The position numbers were made by a program, and so were the translations under genes. A model generated the notes under the pieces. The model ran no database searches. It saw nothing but the letters and a program-made list of their open reading frames with translations, and was not told the origin of the DNA. Below are positions 8,899 to 17,045 of a stretch of 36,157 nucleotides of DNA, in pieces (positions within the stretch are counted from its first letter, which is position 1; each line of letters begins with the position of its first letter). The stretch comes from Sulfurimonas sp. (GTDB taxonomy: Bacteria; Campylobacterota; Campylobacteria; Campylobacterales; Sulfurimonadaceae), in NCBI GenBank assembly GCA_026996295.1, contig JALWLL010000082.1, positions 2,815 through 38,971 on the forward strand. The letters run 5' to 3'.

Positions 8899-11082
8899 TT
8901 ATTGATTTGTATTGTTTTGTATAGATATAGAGCCCATAACTTCAAAAGTGGCACTTGAGTCTATCTCAGCGTGTGAAAGCGTTACCACATCCAAAGAGAA
9001 TCTTTCATAGATCTCTGCGACACTACGTCGTAACTGCGGATCGACGATGATAATGACCGGAGAGACACCTTTTTGTAAAAGTTCTGCGGCTTTTTGGCTT
9101 GTCGCCTGAATGAGCTGATTGATCTCATTGACATTGAGCATCAGATTTCTTGTTCCATCTTGCTCTTGTGATTTTTCGAGCATCAGTTGTTCAGAAGCCG
9201 TGTCAAATGTAAGAAGTCGTATAACGCCATCTTCACCGGCATACATCTGAGTGATAACACGTGCGAGCTTTGCTCTTACCTGCTCTGTTATAATATCAAC
9301 ATTTTTTGTAAACTCGGCAATATCTGCAATGGTTTCCAGGATACTCAGCATATCTTTGAGAGGGATTTTTTCATGTAAAAGTGCTTTGAGCACACGTTGG
9401 ATCAGTCCTACGCTTGCAACTTTTAAAACATCATCTACTATAACAGGGAAGTCATTTTTGATCTTGTCAATGAGGGATTGTACCTCTTGACGAGTGAGAA
9501 GATCTTCTGCATTGCGTTTAATAAGCTCACTCATGTGCGTTGATATAACTGTAGCAGGGTCAACAACGGTATAGCCGTTAATGATCGCATCTTCTTTTTG
9601 TTCAGGGTCTATCCACAGAGCATCGAGACCAAAAGCAGGCTCCTTTGTAGCCTCTCCTGTGATCTCACCTGTTGCCATACCACTGTCCATTGCCAAAAAT
9701 TTGTCCGGCATGATCTCCCCCTCACCGATAGCGATACCTTTTAAAAGGATCTGATACTGGTTTGGCTGCAGGTGCAGGTTGTCACGAATACGTACCTGCG
9801 GCATCAAAAAACCAAAATCACTGGCTATTTTTCTTCTCATAGAGCGGATACGTTCAAGCAGATCACCACCTTGAGAAGCATCGGCAAGTCGTATGAGTTG
9901 ATAGCCGAGGGTTAGTTCGAGCATCTCTACTTTTAAGATATCCTCAAGTGCGGCTTCTTCCTCTTTAGCTATCTCTTCGTTAGTTTTTTCAGGTTTTGCT
10001 GCAGCTTTTTCTTTTTCAAGTTCCTCTTTGGTTTTGTCCCCTAAAATATGACCAACATCTAAGATCGTAAGCTCACCCTTTTCATATTTGTAGATTGACC
10101 AGCCAAGCACTGTAAAGATAATACCGACAAGACCCATAGAGGCAGTTGGCAGTCCGGGAACCAGAGCAAAGAGTATCATGATAAGTCCTACGATTATCAT
10201 GATTTTTGCATTTCCCATCATTTGGTTAATGGTTCCCTCTGCAAAATTATCACCGTCACTCGAACTTCTTGTAATCATAATACCGGTTGCAGTTGAAACG
10301 ATAAGTGCGGGGATCTGACCCACAAGCCCATCACCGATAGTCAGCAGTGTAAAAGTGGCAGCAGAGTCACTCACACTCATATCATACTGAAATACACCGA
10401 TGAGAAATCCACCGATTATATTGATAAGTGTGATGATAATTCCGGCAACAGCATCACCCTTGACAAACTTGGAAGAACCATCCATCGCTCCATAAAAGTT
10501 TGCATCTTGGAGGATCTCAGCACGTCTTTTTTTAGCTTCAGCATCATCTATGAGACCGGCATTGAGGTCGGCATCAACCGCCATTTGTTTACCGGGCATA
10601 GAATCAAGAACAAACCTTGCAGCAACTTCTGCAACCCTTGTAGAACCTTTGGTGATAACCATAAAGTTAATAAGTACTAAAATAGCAAAGACAATAATAC
10701 CGATAACATAGTTCCCGCCAACGACAAAATTTCCAAAACTACTGATAATATCACTGACCGCTTCAGGCCCTTCGTTACCATGACTCAGTATCATCCTTGT
10801 GGTGGCAACATTTAATGAGAGCCTAAAGAGTGTGATGATGAGTATAAGGGTAGGAAATGTCGTTAGATCGGTCGGTTTTGGAACATAAAGGGAGATAAGC
10901 AATATCAAAACAGACACTGCTATGGAAACAGTGAGCAGTACATCGAGCATCGATGACGGAAGCGGCACGATGATGATGGCAAGAATAGCCATAACAAATA
11001 CAACGACACTAAGGTCACGTTGTCCTAAGAGGAAGTTGAGTGTTGTACCGACTTGTTGTTTGAGTGTAAGTTTCCTTGCCAA
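8899..11082 (-). CDS. flhA: Flagellar type III export gate protein FlhA
   Basis: A 727-residue inner-membrane protein forming the nonameric ring of the flagellar export gate. Several hydrophobic segments fill residues 25-330, and the FHIPEP family signature (RVAEVAARFVLDSMPGKQ, from 149) lies in the first cytoplasmic loop. The C-terminal half is the soluble chaperone/substrate docking domain. The start is TTG at 11082 with GAGG 8 nt upstream. In Campylobacter and Helicobacter FlhA is also needed for transcription of sigma-54 and sigma-28 flagellar genes. It follows rrf2 by 39 nt. Confidence 0.97.
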   Translation of the reverse strand: MARKLTLKQQVGTTLNFLLGQRDLSVVVFVMAILAIIIVPLPSSMLDVLLTVSIAVSVLILLISLYVPKPTDLTTFPTLILIITLFRLSLNVATTRMILSHGNEGPEAVSDIISSFGNFVVGGNYVIGIIVFAILVLINFMVITKGSTRVAEVAARFVLDSMPGKQMAVDADLNAGLIDDAEAKKRRAEILQDANFYGAMDGSSKFVKGDAVAGIIITLINIIGGFLIGVFQYDMSVSDSAATFTLLTIGDGLVGQIPALIVSTATGIMITRSSSDGDNFAEGTINQMMGNAKIMIIVGLIMILFALVPGLPTASMGLVGIIFTVLGWSIYKYEKGELTILDVGHILGDKTKEELEKEKAAAKPEKTNEEIAKEEEAALEDILKVEMLELTLGYQLIRLADASQGGDLLERIRSMRRKIASDFGFLMPQVRIRDNLHLQPNQYQILLKGIAIGEGEIMPDKFLAMDSGMATGEITGEATKEPAFGLDALWIDPEQKEDAIINGYTVVDPATVISTHMSELIKRNAEDLLTRQEVQSLIDKIKNDFPVIVDDVLKVASVGLIQRVLKALLHEKIPLKDMLSILETIADIAEFTKNVDIITEQVRAKLARVITQMYAGEDGVIRLLTFDTASEQLMLEKSQEQDGTRNLMLNVNEINQLIQATSQKAAELLQKGVSPVIIIVDPQLRRSVAEIYERFSLDVVTLSHAEIDSSATFEVMGSISIQNNTNQ

Positions 11083-11121
11083 AGAATCAGCCTCGTAACT
11101 GTTTGTTCTGTAACATCAATG

Positions 11122-11526
11122 TTACTCTTCTAAAATATCTGCTAGTGTTAAAAGCGCCAAAAAGGAGTCTATTTTAAGTTGAAGTTTGTTTAAAAACGGC
11201 CAAATGGAGCAAGCAGTTGCTTTGTCAGATGGACAATCATTAATAGATGGAGCACATTCAAAAACGGCAGGGGCTTTCCCCTCAACAGCCGACATAACAT
11301 CAAGCATACTGATATCTTTAGGGTCTTGAGCCAGCACAAAACCACCGTTGACACCTTTAAAAGATTTTAAAATGGTTTTTTTTGCAAGTGCTTGTAAGAT
11401 CTTGGCTAAAAAACTTTTAGGGATTGACAACTCACGAGAGAGAGTTTCACTGTCCATTGGTGCATCAGCTTTAGATAAAACGATCAGGGATAATATAGCG
11501 TATTCACTAGCTCTTGTTATTAGCAT
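11122..11526 (-). CDS. Rrf2-family Fe-S transcriptional regulator
   Basis: A 134-residue winged-helix repressor. The N-terminus (ITRASEYAILSLIVLSK) and the KSFLAKILQALAKK recognition region are typical of the IscR/NsrR/Rrf2 family. Three cysteines, C91, C98 and C106 (spacing C-x6-C-x7-C), fit an Fe-S ligand set like that of IscR or NsrR, so it probably senses iron-sulphur, NO or redox state. It is transcribed with flhA, an arrangement I recall from C. jejuni (gene order flhA, Rrf2 regulator, rpsO). Target genes cannot be read here; autoregulation is likely from family behaviour. Confidence 0.9.
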   Translation of the reverse strand: MLITRASEYAILSLIVLSKADAPMDSETLSRELSIPKSFLAKILQALAKKTILKSFKGVNGGFVLAQDPKDISMLDVMSAVEGKAPAVFECAPSINDCPSDKATACSIWPFLNKLQLKIDSFLALLTLADILEE

Positions 11527-11560
11527 AATAGATTTCTTTGTGTGTTAAATATTTAGGATT

Positions 11561-11566
11561 ATTATA
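11561..11566 (-). promoter_or_regulatory. -10 box of the rrf2-flhA operon
   Basis: The plus strand ATTATA reads TATAAT on the minus strand, with GC before it, and lies 34 nt before the rrf2 ATG at 11526. It is the best -10 in the 184-nt divergent gap between rrf2 and rpsO. Confidence 0.5.
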
Positions 11567-11640
11567 GCTAAAGAAATTGAAATTTGTATTTATAAAAGAG
11601 ATGATTGTGCCAAATCAATTAACTTAAAGAAAAGTTTAGG

Positions 11641-11646
11641 TAAAAT
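11641..11646 (+). promoter_or_regulatory. Candidate -10 box of rpsO
   Basis: TAAAAT preceded by GG lies 64 nt before the rpsO start. The long leader would leave room for S15 autoregulatory structure, known in other bacteria, but I see no clear pseudoknot motif. Another AT-rich -10-like stretch occurs closer to the gene, so the assignment is tentative. Confidence 0.3.
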
Positions 11647-11710
11647 TCCATTTCAACTTTATACATTTTTTGTATATTTGTTAGATTATTATACCCATCA
11701 GGAGGCTATT

Positions 11711-11986
11711 ATGGCTTTAGATTCGGCTAAAAAACAAGAGATTATTTCAAAATATGGTCGTAGTGAAAACGACACAGGTTCAAGTGAAGTTCAAATTGCA
11801 CTATTAACAGAGAGAATCAGTGAACTAACTGAGCACCTTAAAACATTTAAAAAAGATCATGCTTCAAGACTCGGTCTATTAAAATTAGTTGGTCAGCGTC
11901 GTCGTTTGATGAAATATTTCAAAAGAAAAGATAAAGAAGCTTACTTAAAACTAGTAGAAAATCTAGGAATTCGTGATAACATCTAA
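11711..11986 (+). CDS. rpsO: 30S ribosomal protein S15
   Basis: A 91-residue protein that binds 16S rRNA early in 30S assembly. The sequence [26 protein letters not shown] and the [22 protein letters not shown] region are S15 signatures. An ATG at 11678 extends the frame but has no binding site; ATG 11711 follows AGGAGG at the ideal distance and gives the usual S15 length. Transcribed alone and divergently from rrf2. Confidence 0.97.
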   Translation: MALDSAKKQEIISKYGRSENDTGSSEVQIALLTERISELTEHLKTFKKDHASRLGLLKLVGQRRRLMKYFKRKDKEAYLKLVENLGIRDNI

Positions 11987-12009
11987 TTTAAGTTTTTTTC
12001 GCTTACACA

Positions 12010-12034
12010 GTTAAACCTGCTTGGCAGGTTTAAC
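12010..12034 (+). terminator. Hairpin after rpsO, probable terminator
   Basis: Perfect 11-bp stem, GTTAAACCTGC paired with GCAGGTTTAAC, closed by a 3-nt loop, starting 23 nt after the rpsO stop. The 3' side continues with only TTCC, so a classic U-tract is missing, but Campylobacterota terminators are often weak in this respect. A T-run lies 5' of the stem, so it could also act on minus-strand transcripts. The rest of 11987-12257 is AT-rich with no ORF that I can support. Confidence 0.65.
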
Positions 12035-12257
12035 TTCCTCAATTCGACAACCTTTCTCAAAACCACATACTTACGTACAACTCAAAAATACAAATACCAA
12101 TAGTGATTCTAATGTTACTTTATTATCAAAAAAAGTAACATTATTACAATTTTATTACAATCTATTTAAAATAATATCACTTTGGCTGTTTTTTTTAATT
12201 TACTTTTAGCTTTACATAGTATGCTTGTGTAAGTTTAAATTTTTTGGGAGGTTTACA

Positions 12258-12686
12258 GTGTCAAAGAATAATGATGAAATCAGTACTGAAGGCTTAACAT
12301 TTTTAGAAGATGGTGAAGTTTTGTATAGTGATTTGTACCTGTTGTCAGAAACAGATGAAAAGGGGATAGTTGAGTATGCAAGCGATTCTTTTTTAAAAAT
12401 AGCGAATCTAAAAGCAGAGGAGCTGATAGGGCAACCACATAATGTAGTTCGTCACCCGGATATGCCTCGTGCAGCATTTAAATCTCTTTGGGATGATGTT
12501 CAAAGTAAAGGTTTTTGGACAGGTTATGTAAAAAATGCTCGTAAAGGCGGCGGATACTACTGGGTATATGCAACGGTTTTGCGTTCCATAGATAAAAACG
12601 GAAAAACAAAGTATGTTTCCATAAGAATCAAGCCTTCACGTGAAGATATTAAAAAAGCTGAAGAGCTTTATGCAACACTAGATTAA
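12258..12686 (+). CDS. Stand-alone Aer-type PAS protein
   Basis: A 142-residue soluble protein that is essentially one PAS domain. The segment GQPHNVVRHPDMPRAAFKSL at 58-77, with R65, H66 and D68, is nearly the FAD-binding stretch of the E. coli aerotaxis sensor Aer, and the following WTGYVKNARKGGGYYWV also matches. Unlike Aer it has no HAMP, membrane or signalling domain. The start is GTG at 12258, 6 nt after GGGAGG; the upstream ATG at 12225 has no binding site. It is the first gene of the chemosensory operon, 18 nt before a receptor that lacks a sensor domain, so it probably supplies redox or oxygen input in trans. FAD versus haem cannot be decided by sequence. Confidence 0.88.
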   Translation: MSKNNDEISTEGLTFLEDGEVLYSDLYLLSETDEKGIVEYASDSFLKIANLKAEELIGQPHNVVRHPDMPRAAFKSLWDDVQSKGFWTGYVKNARKGGGYYWVYATVLRSIDKNGKTKYVSIRIKPSREDIKKAEELYATLD

Positions 12687-12704
12687 AAGGGAAAGGATTT
12701 TATA

Positions 12705-14591
12705 ATGGCATTAGTGAAAAAAAACAGTTCTAGTTCATCTCCTGCAATGATGGCTTCGGGAGGAGACAAACGTAAACAAAGAACGCTGGCAAAACAACAG
12801 CAGATCAGTGAAAGCATTGCCGGTGTTTCGATGACAATTCTTGAGAATGCACAAGAGAGTGTCAGTGCTATTGAAGAGTTAAAATCATCGATGGAGCAGA
12901 TCGCTACAGCTGCAGAGGAAAACAGTGGAGCAAGTGAACAGGCCCTTGAAAATGTAAGGGGGATCAATTCTAACGTAAATAGAATGAACTCCACAATAGA
13001 TACCGTGATATCATCTACGCTTACAACGGGTGACAATATCATGGCTTCCGTTGAAAAAATAAACGACTCTGTAGGCAGAATGGCAACGGCGGTAAAGGTA
13101 GCTGAGGAGTCTTCAACAAAAAGTGAAGAGCTCAAAGAAAGTTCACAAAATATTGGTGATGCGGTTGGATTTATTGCGAAAATTGCAGACCAGACAAACC
13201 TTTTGGCGCTCAATGCTGCCATAGAAGCAAGTCGTGCAAAAGAGCATGGAAAAGGTTTTGCAGTTGTAGCAGATGAGACTCGTGCTCTTGCGGGTGAAAG
13301 TGAAAAAAATGCTGAATTTATCTCCGAACTTGTCAACAAAATACAAGAGAGTATTGATAATATCATTAAAAGTATAGGTTCGACTACTACCATTATTGCA
13401 AATAACGGTAAAAAAGGGAACGCACTAAGCCTCAAAATGGAGGAGCTTACAAAGATTGCGGTTTACTCTGTTGAAGCAGCACGCAGCGTGAATACATATA
13501 CACAAAGGCTTGGTGATTTTGCTTCCAAGATCAACAATGGTTCTCAGGATATTGCCGCTGCATCTGCGGAGATCGCACTCTCGGTGGAGAAAACACTTAA
13601 CGGTATTGATGTCCAATCAGATGCACTTGCGCAAACAGAAGATGATATCAAAGAACTTTCATCACTGGCAGATGAGCTTAAATACTCTACAGATACCATA
13701 AAATCCGCTGAAGATATAGCGCTTTCAGCTGATACTATCGGTGCTTCCATGGATGATATCCAAAATGCCCTTGAAGATGTTACCCAAGCACTCAATCAGA
13801 TCGAATCCTCTTCCCATACAACCAACCAAAGAGCATTGACCAACAAGGAGATGATAGAAGCGGGTATTGAAGCTGCAAAAGATATCGATAAGCTTATTGA
13901 GATCGCTCGCAGAAACTTTGACCTGCTAAAGGTTTCGTTTAACAGTGTTAAAAATACAGTAGCGGAGATTCGTGAAGCATTTAGTGGTTCCATAACACAA
14001 GGGAATGAAGCTGCAACGGAACTTAATGTTATTGTCAAAGAGACAAAAAGTGTTGATAAAACCGTTGGAAACATTTCAAACTCGATTGTTCAACTCAATA
14101 TGCTTGCTATCAGTGGTTCCATAGAAGCTGCTCGTGCCGGAGACTTTGGGAAAGGTTTTGCGGTTGTTAGTGCCGATATCAGAAACCTTGCAAAAGACTC
14201 TGAGAGCAATACTGAAAAGATCAATGATATTGTTGAGTCTATGAATTCTGAGATAGACACCGTTAAAACGGACTGGAACAATCTTCTTGATTCTCAGGCA
14301 CAAGAGCAGTCATCGATTGATGGGCTTATAAATGACATAACAAAAATTACAGATATGCTCGTGGATCTGCTTGACAGATATACCGGACTCAAAGTGATCA
14401 ATGATCAAAATCTTGAGGGGATGAATCAGGTGATGATAGGGATCAGTGAGATCCAAAAAGCGGTAGAACTTAGTGCTAGAAATGCGATGGAGTCACGTAA
14501 AGCGAGTGAGCTTATTATTGAGACTGTGTCACATATCGGTGAGGGTGTAGAGGAGTTGGCTGTCATGGCTGATGAACTTCAACAGGGATAA
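12705..14591 (+). CDS. Soluble chemoreceptor with two signalling-hairpin tips (DosM-like)
   Basis: A 628-residue methyl-accepting chemotaxis protein with no membrane segment and no recognisable ligand-binding domain. Two separate hairpin tips are visible: 162-196 (DQTNLLALNAAIEASRAKE, then HGKGFAVVADETRALA) and about 459-496 (QLNMLAISGSIEAARAG, then DFGKGFAVVSADIRNLA). The second is more diverged. Each is flanked by long heptad-rich coiled coil. Two tips in one chain is the layout of V. cholerae DosM, which holds the two layers of a cytoplasmic array together. The N-terminus is Ser-rich and basic (K5, K6, K22, R23, K24, R26, K30). Strong site GGGAAAGGA upstream. Methylation sites are likely in EE/QE pairs but not assigned. 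Confidence 0.92.
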   Translation: MALVKKNSSSSSPAMMASGGDKRKQRTLAKQQQISESIAGVSMTILENAQESVSAIEELKSSMEQIATAAEENSGASEQALENVRGINSNVNRMNSTIDTVISSTLTTGDNIMASVEKINDSVGRMATAVKVAEESSTKSEELKESSQNIGDAVGFIAKIADQTNLLALNAAIEASRAKEHGKGFAVVADETRALAGESEKNAEFISELVNKIQESIDNIIKSIGSTTTIIANNGKKGNALSLKMEELTKIAVYSVEAARSVNTYTQRLGDFASKINNGSQDIAAASAEIALSVEKTLNGIDVQSDALAQTEDDIKELSSLADELKYSTDTIKSAEDIALSADTIGASMDDIQNALEDVTQALNQIESSSHTTNQRALTNKEMIEAGIEAAKDIDKLIEIARRNFDLLKVSFNSVKNTVAEIREAFSGSITQGNEAATELNVIVKETKSVDKTVGNISNSIVQLNMLAISGSIEAARAGDFGKGFAVVSADIRNLAKDSESNTEKINDIVESMNSEIDTVKTDWNNLLDSQAQEQSSIDGLINDITKITDMLVDLLDRYTGLKVINDQNLEGMNQVMIGISEIQKAVELSARNAMESRKASELIIETVSHIGEGVEELAVMADELQQG

Positions 14592-14606
14592 TATAGGGGA
14601 GCATAC

Positions 14607-15971
14607 ATGCAAATAGAAGAGATATTGATCATCAAAAACGGTTCTGAACATTATGGGATATCAACAGAAGATATTAACCAAATATCCAGAGTGCCTTCTT
14701 TGATGCCTCTTCCTCTGAGACCGGCAGGTGTCAGAGGACTTTGTGCTGTTGGCGGGAACATAGTGACTATGGTTGATATGAACCTTTTACTTGATATGAA
14801 CGAGGTTGATATTGAGTCAGATAAAAGCAGGTTACTGAGTTTAAATGCACAATACTCTTCAAACTCTTTGCTCGTAAGCGAGGTGTTTAATACTATTGAA
14901 GTCGATCAAAATAATATAGAATACATAGAGAACGAGAACGATCCTGTTGTTGCGATATATAAGCATGAAGATAAATTGATACAAGTTGTGGATTTAGAGC
15001 CTCTTTTTTCTAAAATCAACAGGGTAAATATTGAAGCCAAAGAGATCAAAAACGGTAAAGTTAAAAATGAGGTTGTCAAAGAGGAAGAATCAAACAGATT
15101 TTTAATATTTTCAATGTCCAATGAAAAGTTTGCCATAAATATAGAGTACTTAAGAGAGATTATTTTATCTGATATAGAGTATACAGAGATTATTGGAAGT
15201 TCAGAAGAGATTTTGGGACTTATCACTCTTCGAGATGAGCTGATCACAGTTTTAGATATGAGAAAATATTATAATTTTGATGCTATCAAAAAAGAGAGCA
15301 ACAGAATTTTGATCATCTCACATGCTAATAAGCAGATCGGTTTGTTGATAGATGAGATAATCGATATTAAAAATTTTCCTATATACAACATAGAGTATAT
15401 GAAAGAAAGATTTGAAGATAACAAAATTTCAGGTGTGATACATAACGGTGATTCTTTAATCTCCTTTTTTGATCATGAGGTTTTAGAGAAGATTTTTGAT
15501 GAGAATGAAACATTTATAGATATAAAAGATCAGCAAGATGATACTCAGGGTTCTGAGGATATAGCTATGGAAGTGATCGTTTTTAAACTTGCAGATAAAG
15601 AGTATGCTTTTGAAGTGGAGAATGTCGCCGAGATCATAGATGCGGTAGATACTACAAAAGTAGCATATACGGATGATTTTGTAGATGGTATTATAAATAT
15701 TAGAGGACAGATTATAACCATAGTTTCCTTGTTTGATAAATTAAATATAGAGACAAAGATAAGTGAAGATTCAAAAATAATTGTTTGTAGTTTACACGAT
15801 ACAAAAATAGGTTTTGTCGTGGACAGTGTAAGTGATATTCTCAATATAAAAAAGAGTGAACTAAGAGAGCAGGAGGATGAATTGTTCTCCAATGTTTTGC
15901 ATTTGAATAATGGAAAAAGATTAGTGTTATCGATGGATATAAACCAGATAATAGCGAGTGAGGAGATATAG
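14607..15971 (+). CDS. Triple-domain CheW scaffold protein
   Basis: A 454-residue protein built of three CheW-like domains in a row: about 1-135, 160-300 and 325-454. Each shows the pattern of a short strand, I..V..I, an RGL/LGLITLR/GIINIRGQ turn followed by ITVLDM or TIVSLF, and a second beta subdomain ending in DEIID or DSVSDIL. Linkers between domains are acidic or lysine-rich. A chain with three CheW units could bridge several CheA P5 domains or receptor tips in an array baseplate. Each domain has diverged, so not all need bind the same partner. It lies 15 nt after the receptor gene and overlaps cheB by 1 nt. Confidence 0.87.
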   Translation: MQIEEILIIKNGSEHYGISTEDINQISRVPSLMPLPLRPAGVRGLCAVGGNIVTMVDMNLLLDMNEVDIESDKSRLLSLNAQYSSNSLLVSEVFNTIEVDQNNIEYIENENDPVVAIYKHEDKLIQVVDLEPLFSKINRVNIEAKEIKNGKVKNEVVKEEESNRFLIFSMSNEKFAINIEYLREIILSDIEYTEIIGSSEEILGLITLRDELITVLDMRKYYNFDAIKKESNRILIISHANKQIGLLIDEIIDIKNFPIYNIEYMKERFEDNKISGVIHNGDSLISFFDHEVLEKIFDENETFIDIKDQQDDTQGSEDIAMEVIVFKLADKEYAFEVENVAEIIDAVDTTKVAYTDDFVDGIINIRGQIITIVSLFDKLNIETKISEDSKIIVCSLHDTKIGFVVDSVSDILNIKKSELREQEDELFSNVLHLNNGKRLVLSMDINQIIASEEI

Positions 15972-17035
15972 TGTCAAAAAAAGTACTTATAGTCGATGAT
16001 TCAGCATTAGTGAGAAAACAGTTAAGTGAGATGATTGCTACGCTTGGATTTGAGATCGATTTTGCAAAAAATGGTCAAGAGGCTGTGGATAAAGCAACAC
16101 AAGAGCAGTATGATGTTATTACCATGGATATCAATATGCCTGTTATGGACGGTATAGAAGCTGTACGCCAGATCATGCAAAAACGTCCAAGTGCCATTCT
16201 GATGATCAGCTCTTTAACAACAGGGGATGCTTCTATAACTATGGATGCTCTTGATCTTGGTGCTATTGACTATATAGCAAAGCCCGGAACAATGAATGTT
16301 GGTAAAAGGGAAAACAGGGATGATATTTTAGAAAAGGTGGAGTCTTTGAGCAAAATACCTCTTAGACGTCTGAAAAGACAAGCTTCAAGACCTGCCATAC
16401 GTGAGAGAAGAACTCCTCGTCCATCACGTGAAAGAAAAGTGCAGAGTGAAAGTTCAAAAGATATAGAAAAAGTGATCCTGATCGGTTCCTCTACAGGTGG
16501 ACCGGGTCTTATTGAGCAGATATGCTCTTCACTACCTGCAAACTATAAATATCCTGTATGTATAGTACAGCATATGCCTGAGCAGTTTACCCAGGCATTT
16601 GCACAGAGACTTGATCGTTCAAGTGCTCTGCCTATACATGAAAGCCAGCATAACATGGAAGTGCTTCCGGGCAATGTATATGTAGCCAGAGGCGGGGTTC
16701 ACATGCATTTTGCCAAAAAGGTATCAGGCAAGATAGTGATACGAGAAGATAAAAATAAAGGTGAAAACTTTTTTCAACCAAGTGTCAACGAGATGATGTT
16801 TTCTGCCTTGGAAGTCTTTAAACCTGCACAACTTGTCGGGGTGATCCTGACAGGAATCGGTGATGACGGTGCTGATGCAATGGTAAAGCTCAAGCAAGCA
16901 GGTGCCTATACTTTGGCTGAAAGTGAAGAAAGTGCTACTGTTTATGGTATGCCAAAAGAGGCATATGACAGAGGCGGTGTTATGGAACAACTTAATTTTA
17001 TGCAAATTTTGAAAAAAATTGCAACATTAAAGTAA
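15971..17035 (+). CDS. cheB: Chemotaxis methylesterase/glutamine deamidase CheB
   Basis: A 354-residue response regulator enzyme that removes receptor methyl groups. The receiver domain has D9/D10, phosphoacceptor D53 in MDINMPVMDG and K104. The methylesterase domain has the catalytic triad: S174 in GSSTGG, H201 in QHMPEQF and D299 in TGIGDDGA. The linker at 131-156 is strikingly basic, with ten Arg and two Lys in 26 residues, unlike most CheB linkers. Start is GTG overlapping the upstream stop, with AGGAG just before. No CheD gene is in the operon, so CheB may be the only deamidase. Confidence 0.95.
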   Translation: MSKKVLIVDDSALVRKQLSEMIATLGFEIDFAKNGQEAVDKATQEQYDVITMDINMPVMDGIEAVRQIMQKRPSAILMISSLTTGDASITMDALDLGAIDYIAKPGTMNVGKRENRDDILEKVESLSKIPLRRLKRQASRPAIRERRTPRPSRERKVQSESSKDIEKVILIGSSTGGPGLIEQICSSLPANYKYPVCIVQHMPEQFTQAFAQRLDRSSALPIHESQHNMEVLPGNVYVARGGVHMHFAKKVSGKIVIREDKNKGENFFQPSVNEMMFSALEVFKPAQLVGVILTGIGDDGADAMVKLKQAGAYTLAESEESATVYGMPKEAYDRGGVMEQLNFMQILKKIATLK

Positions 17036-17045
17036 GGAGACTGAG

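Noticed and set aside
12182-12230. Possible sigma-54 or sigma-28 promoter for the chemosensory operon (TGGC followed by a T-run; TATGCT further on)
   Set aside because: No GC at the -12 position for sigma-54 and no good sigma-28 box; spacing of the -35/-10-like words is wrong. The operon promoter remains unassigned.
12683-13435. 250-residue ORF on the minus strand opposite the receptor gene
   Set aside because: It is the mirror frame of a repetitive Ala/Ser/Glu-rich coiled coil, has no ribosome binding site and a low-complexity Ser/Ala/Phe composition. The plus frame is a clear chemoreceptor.
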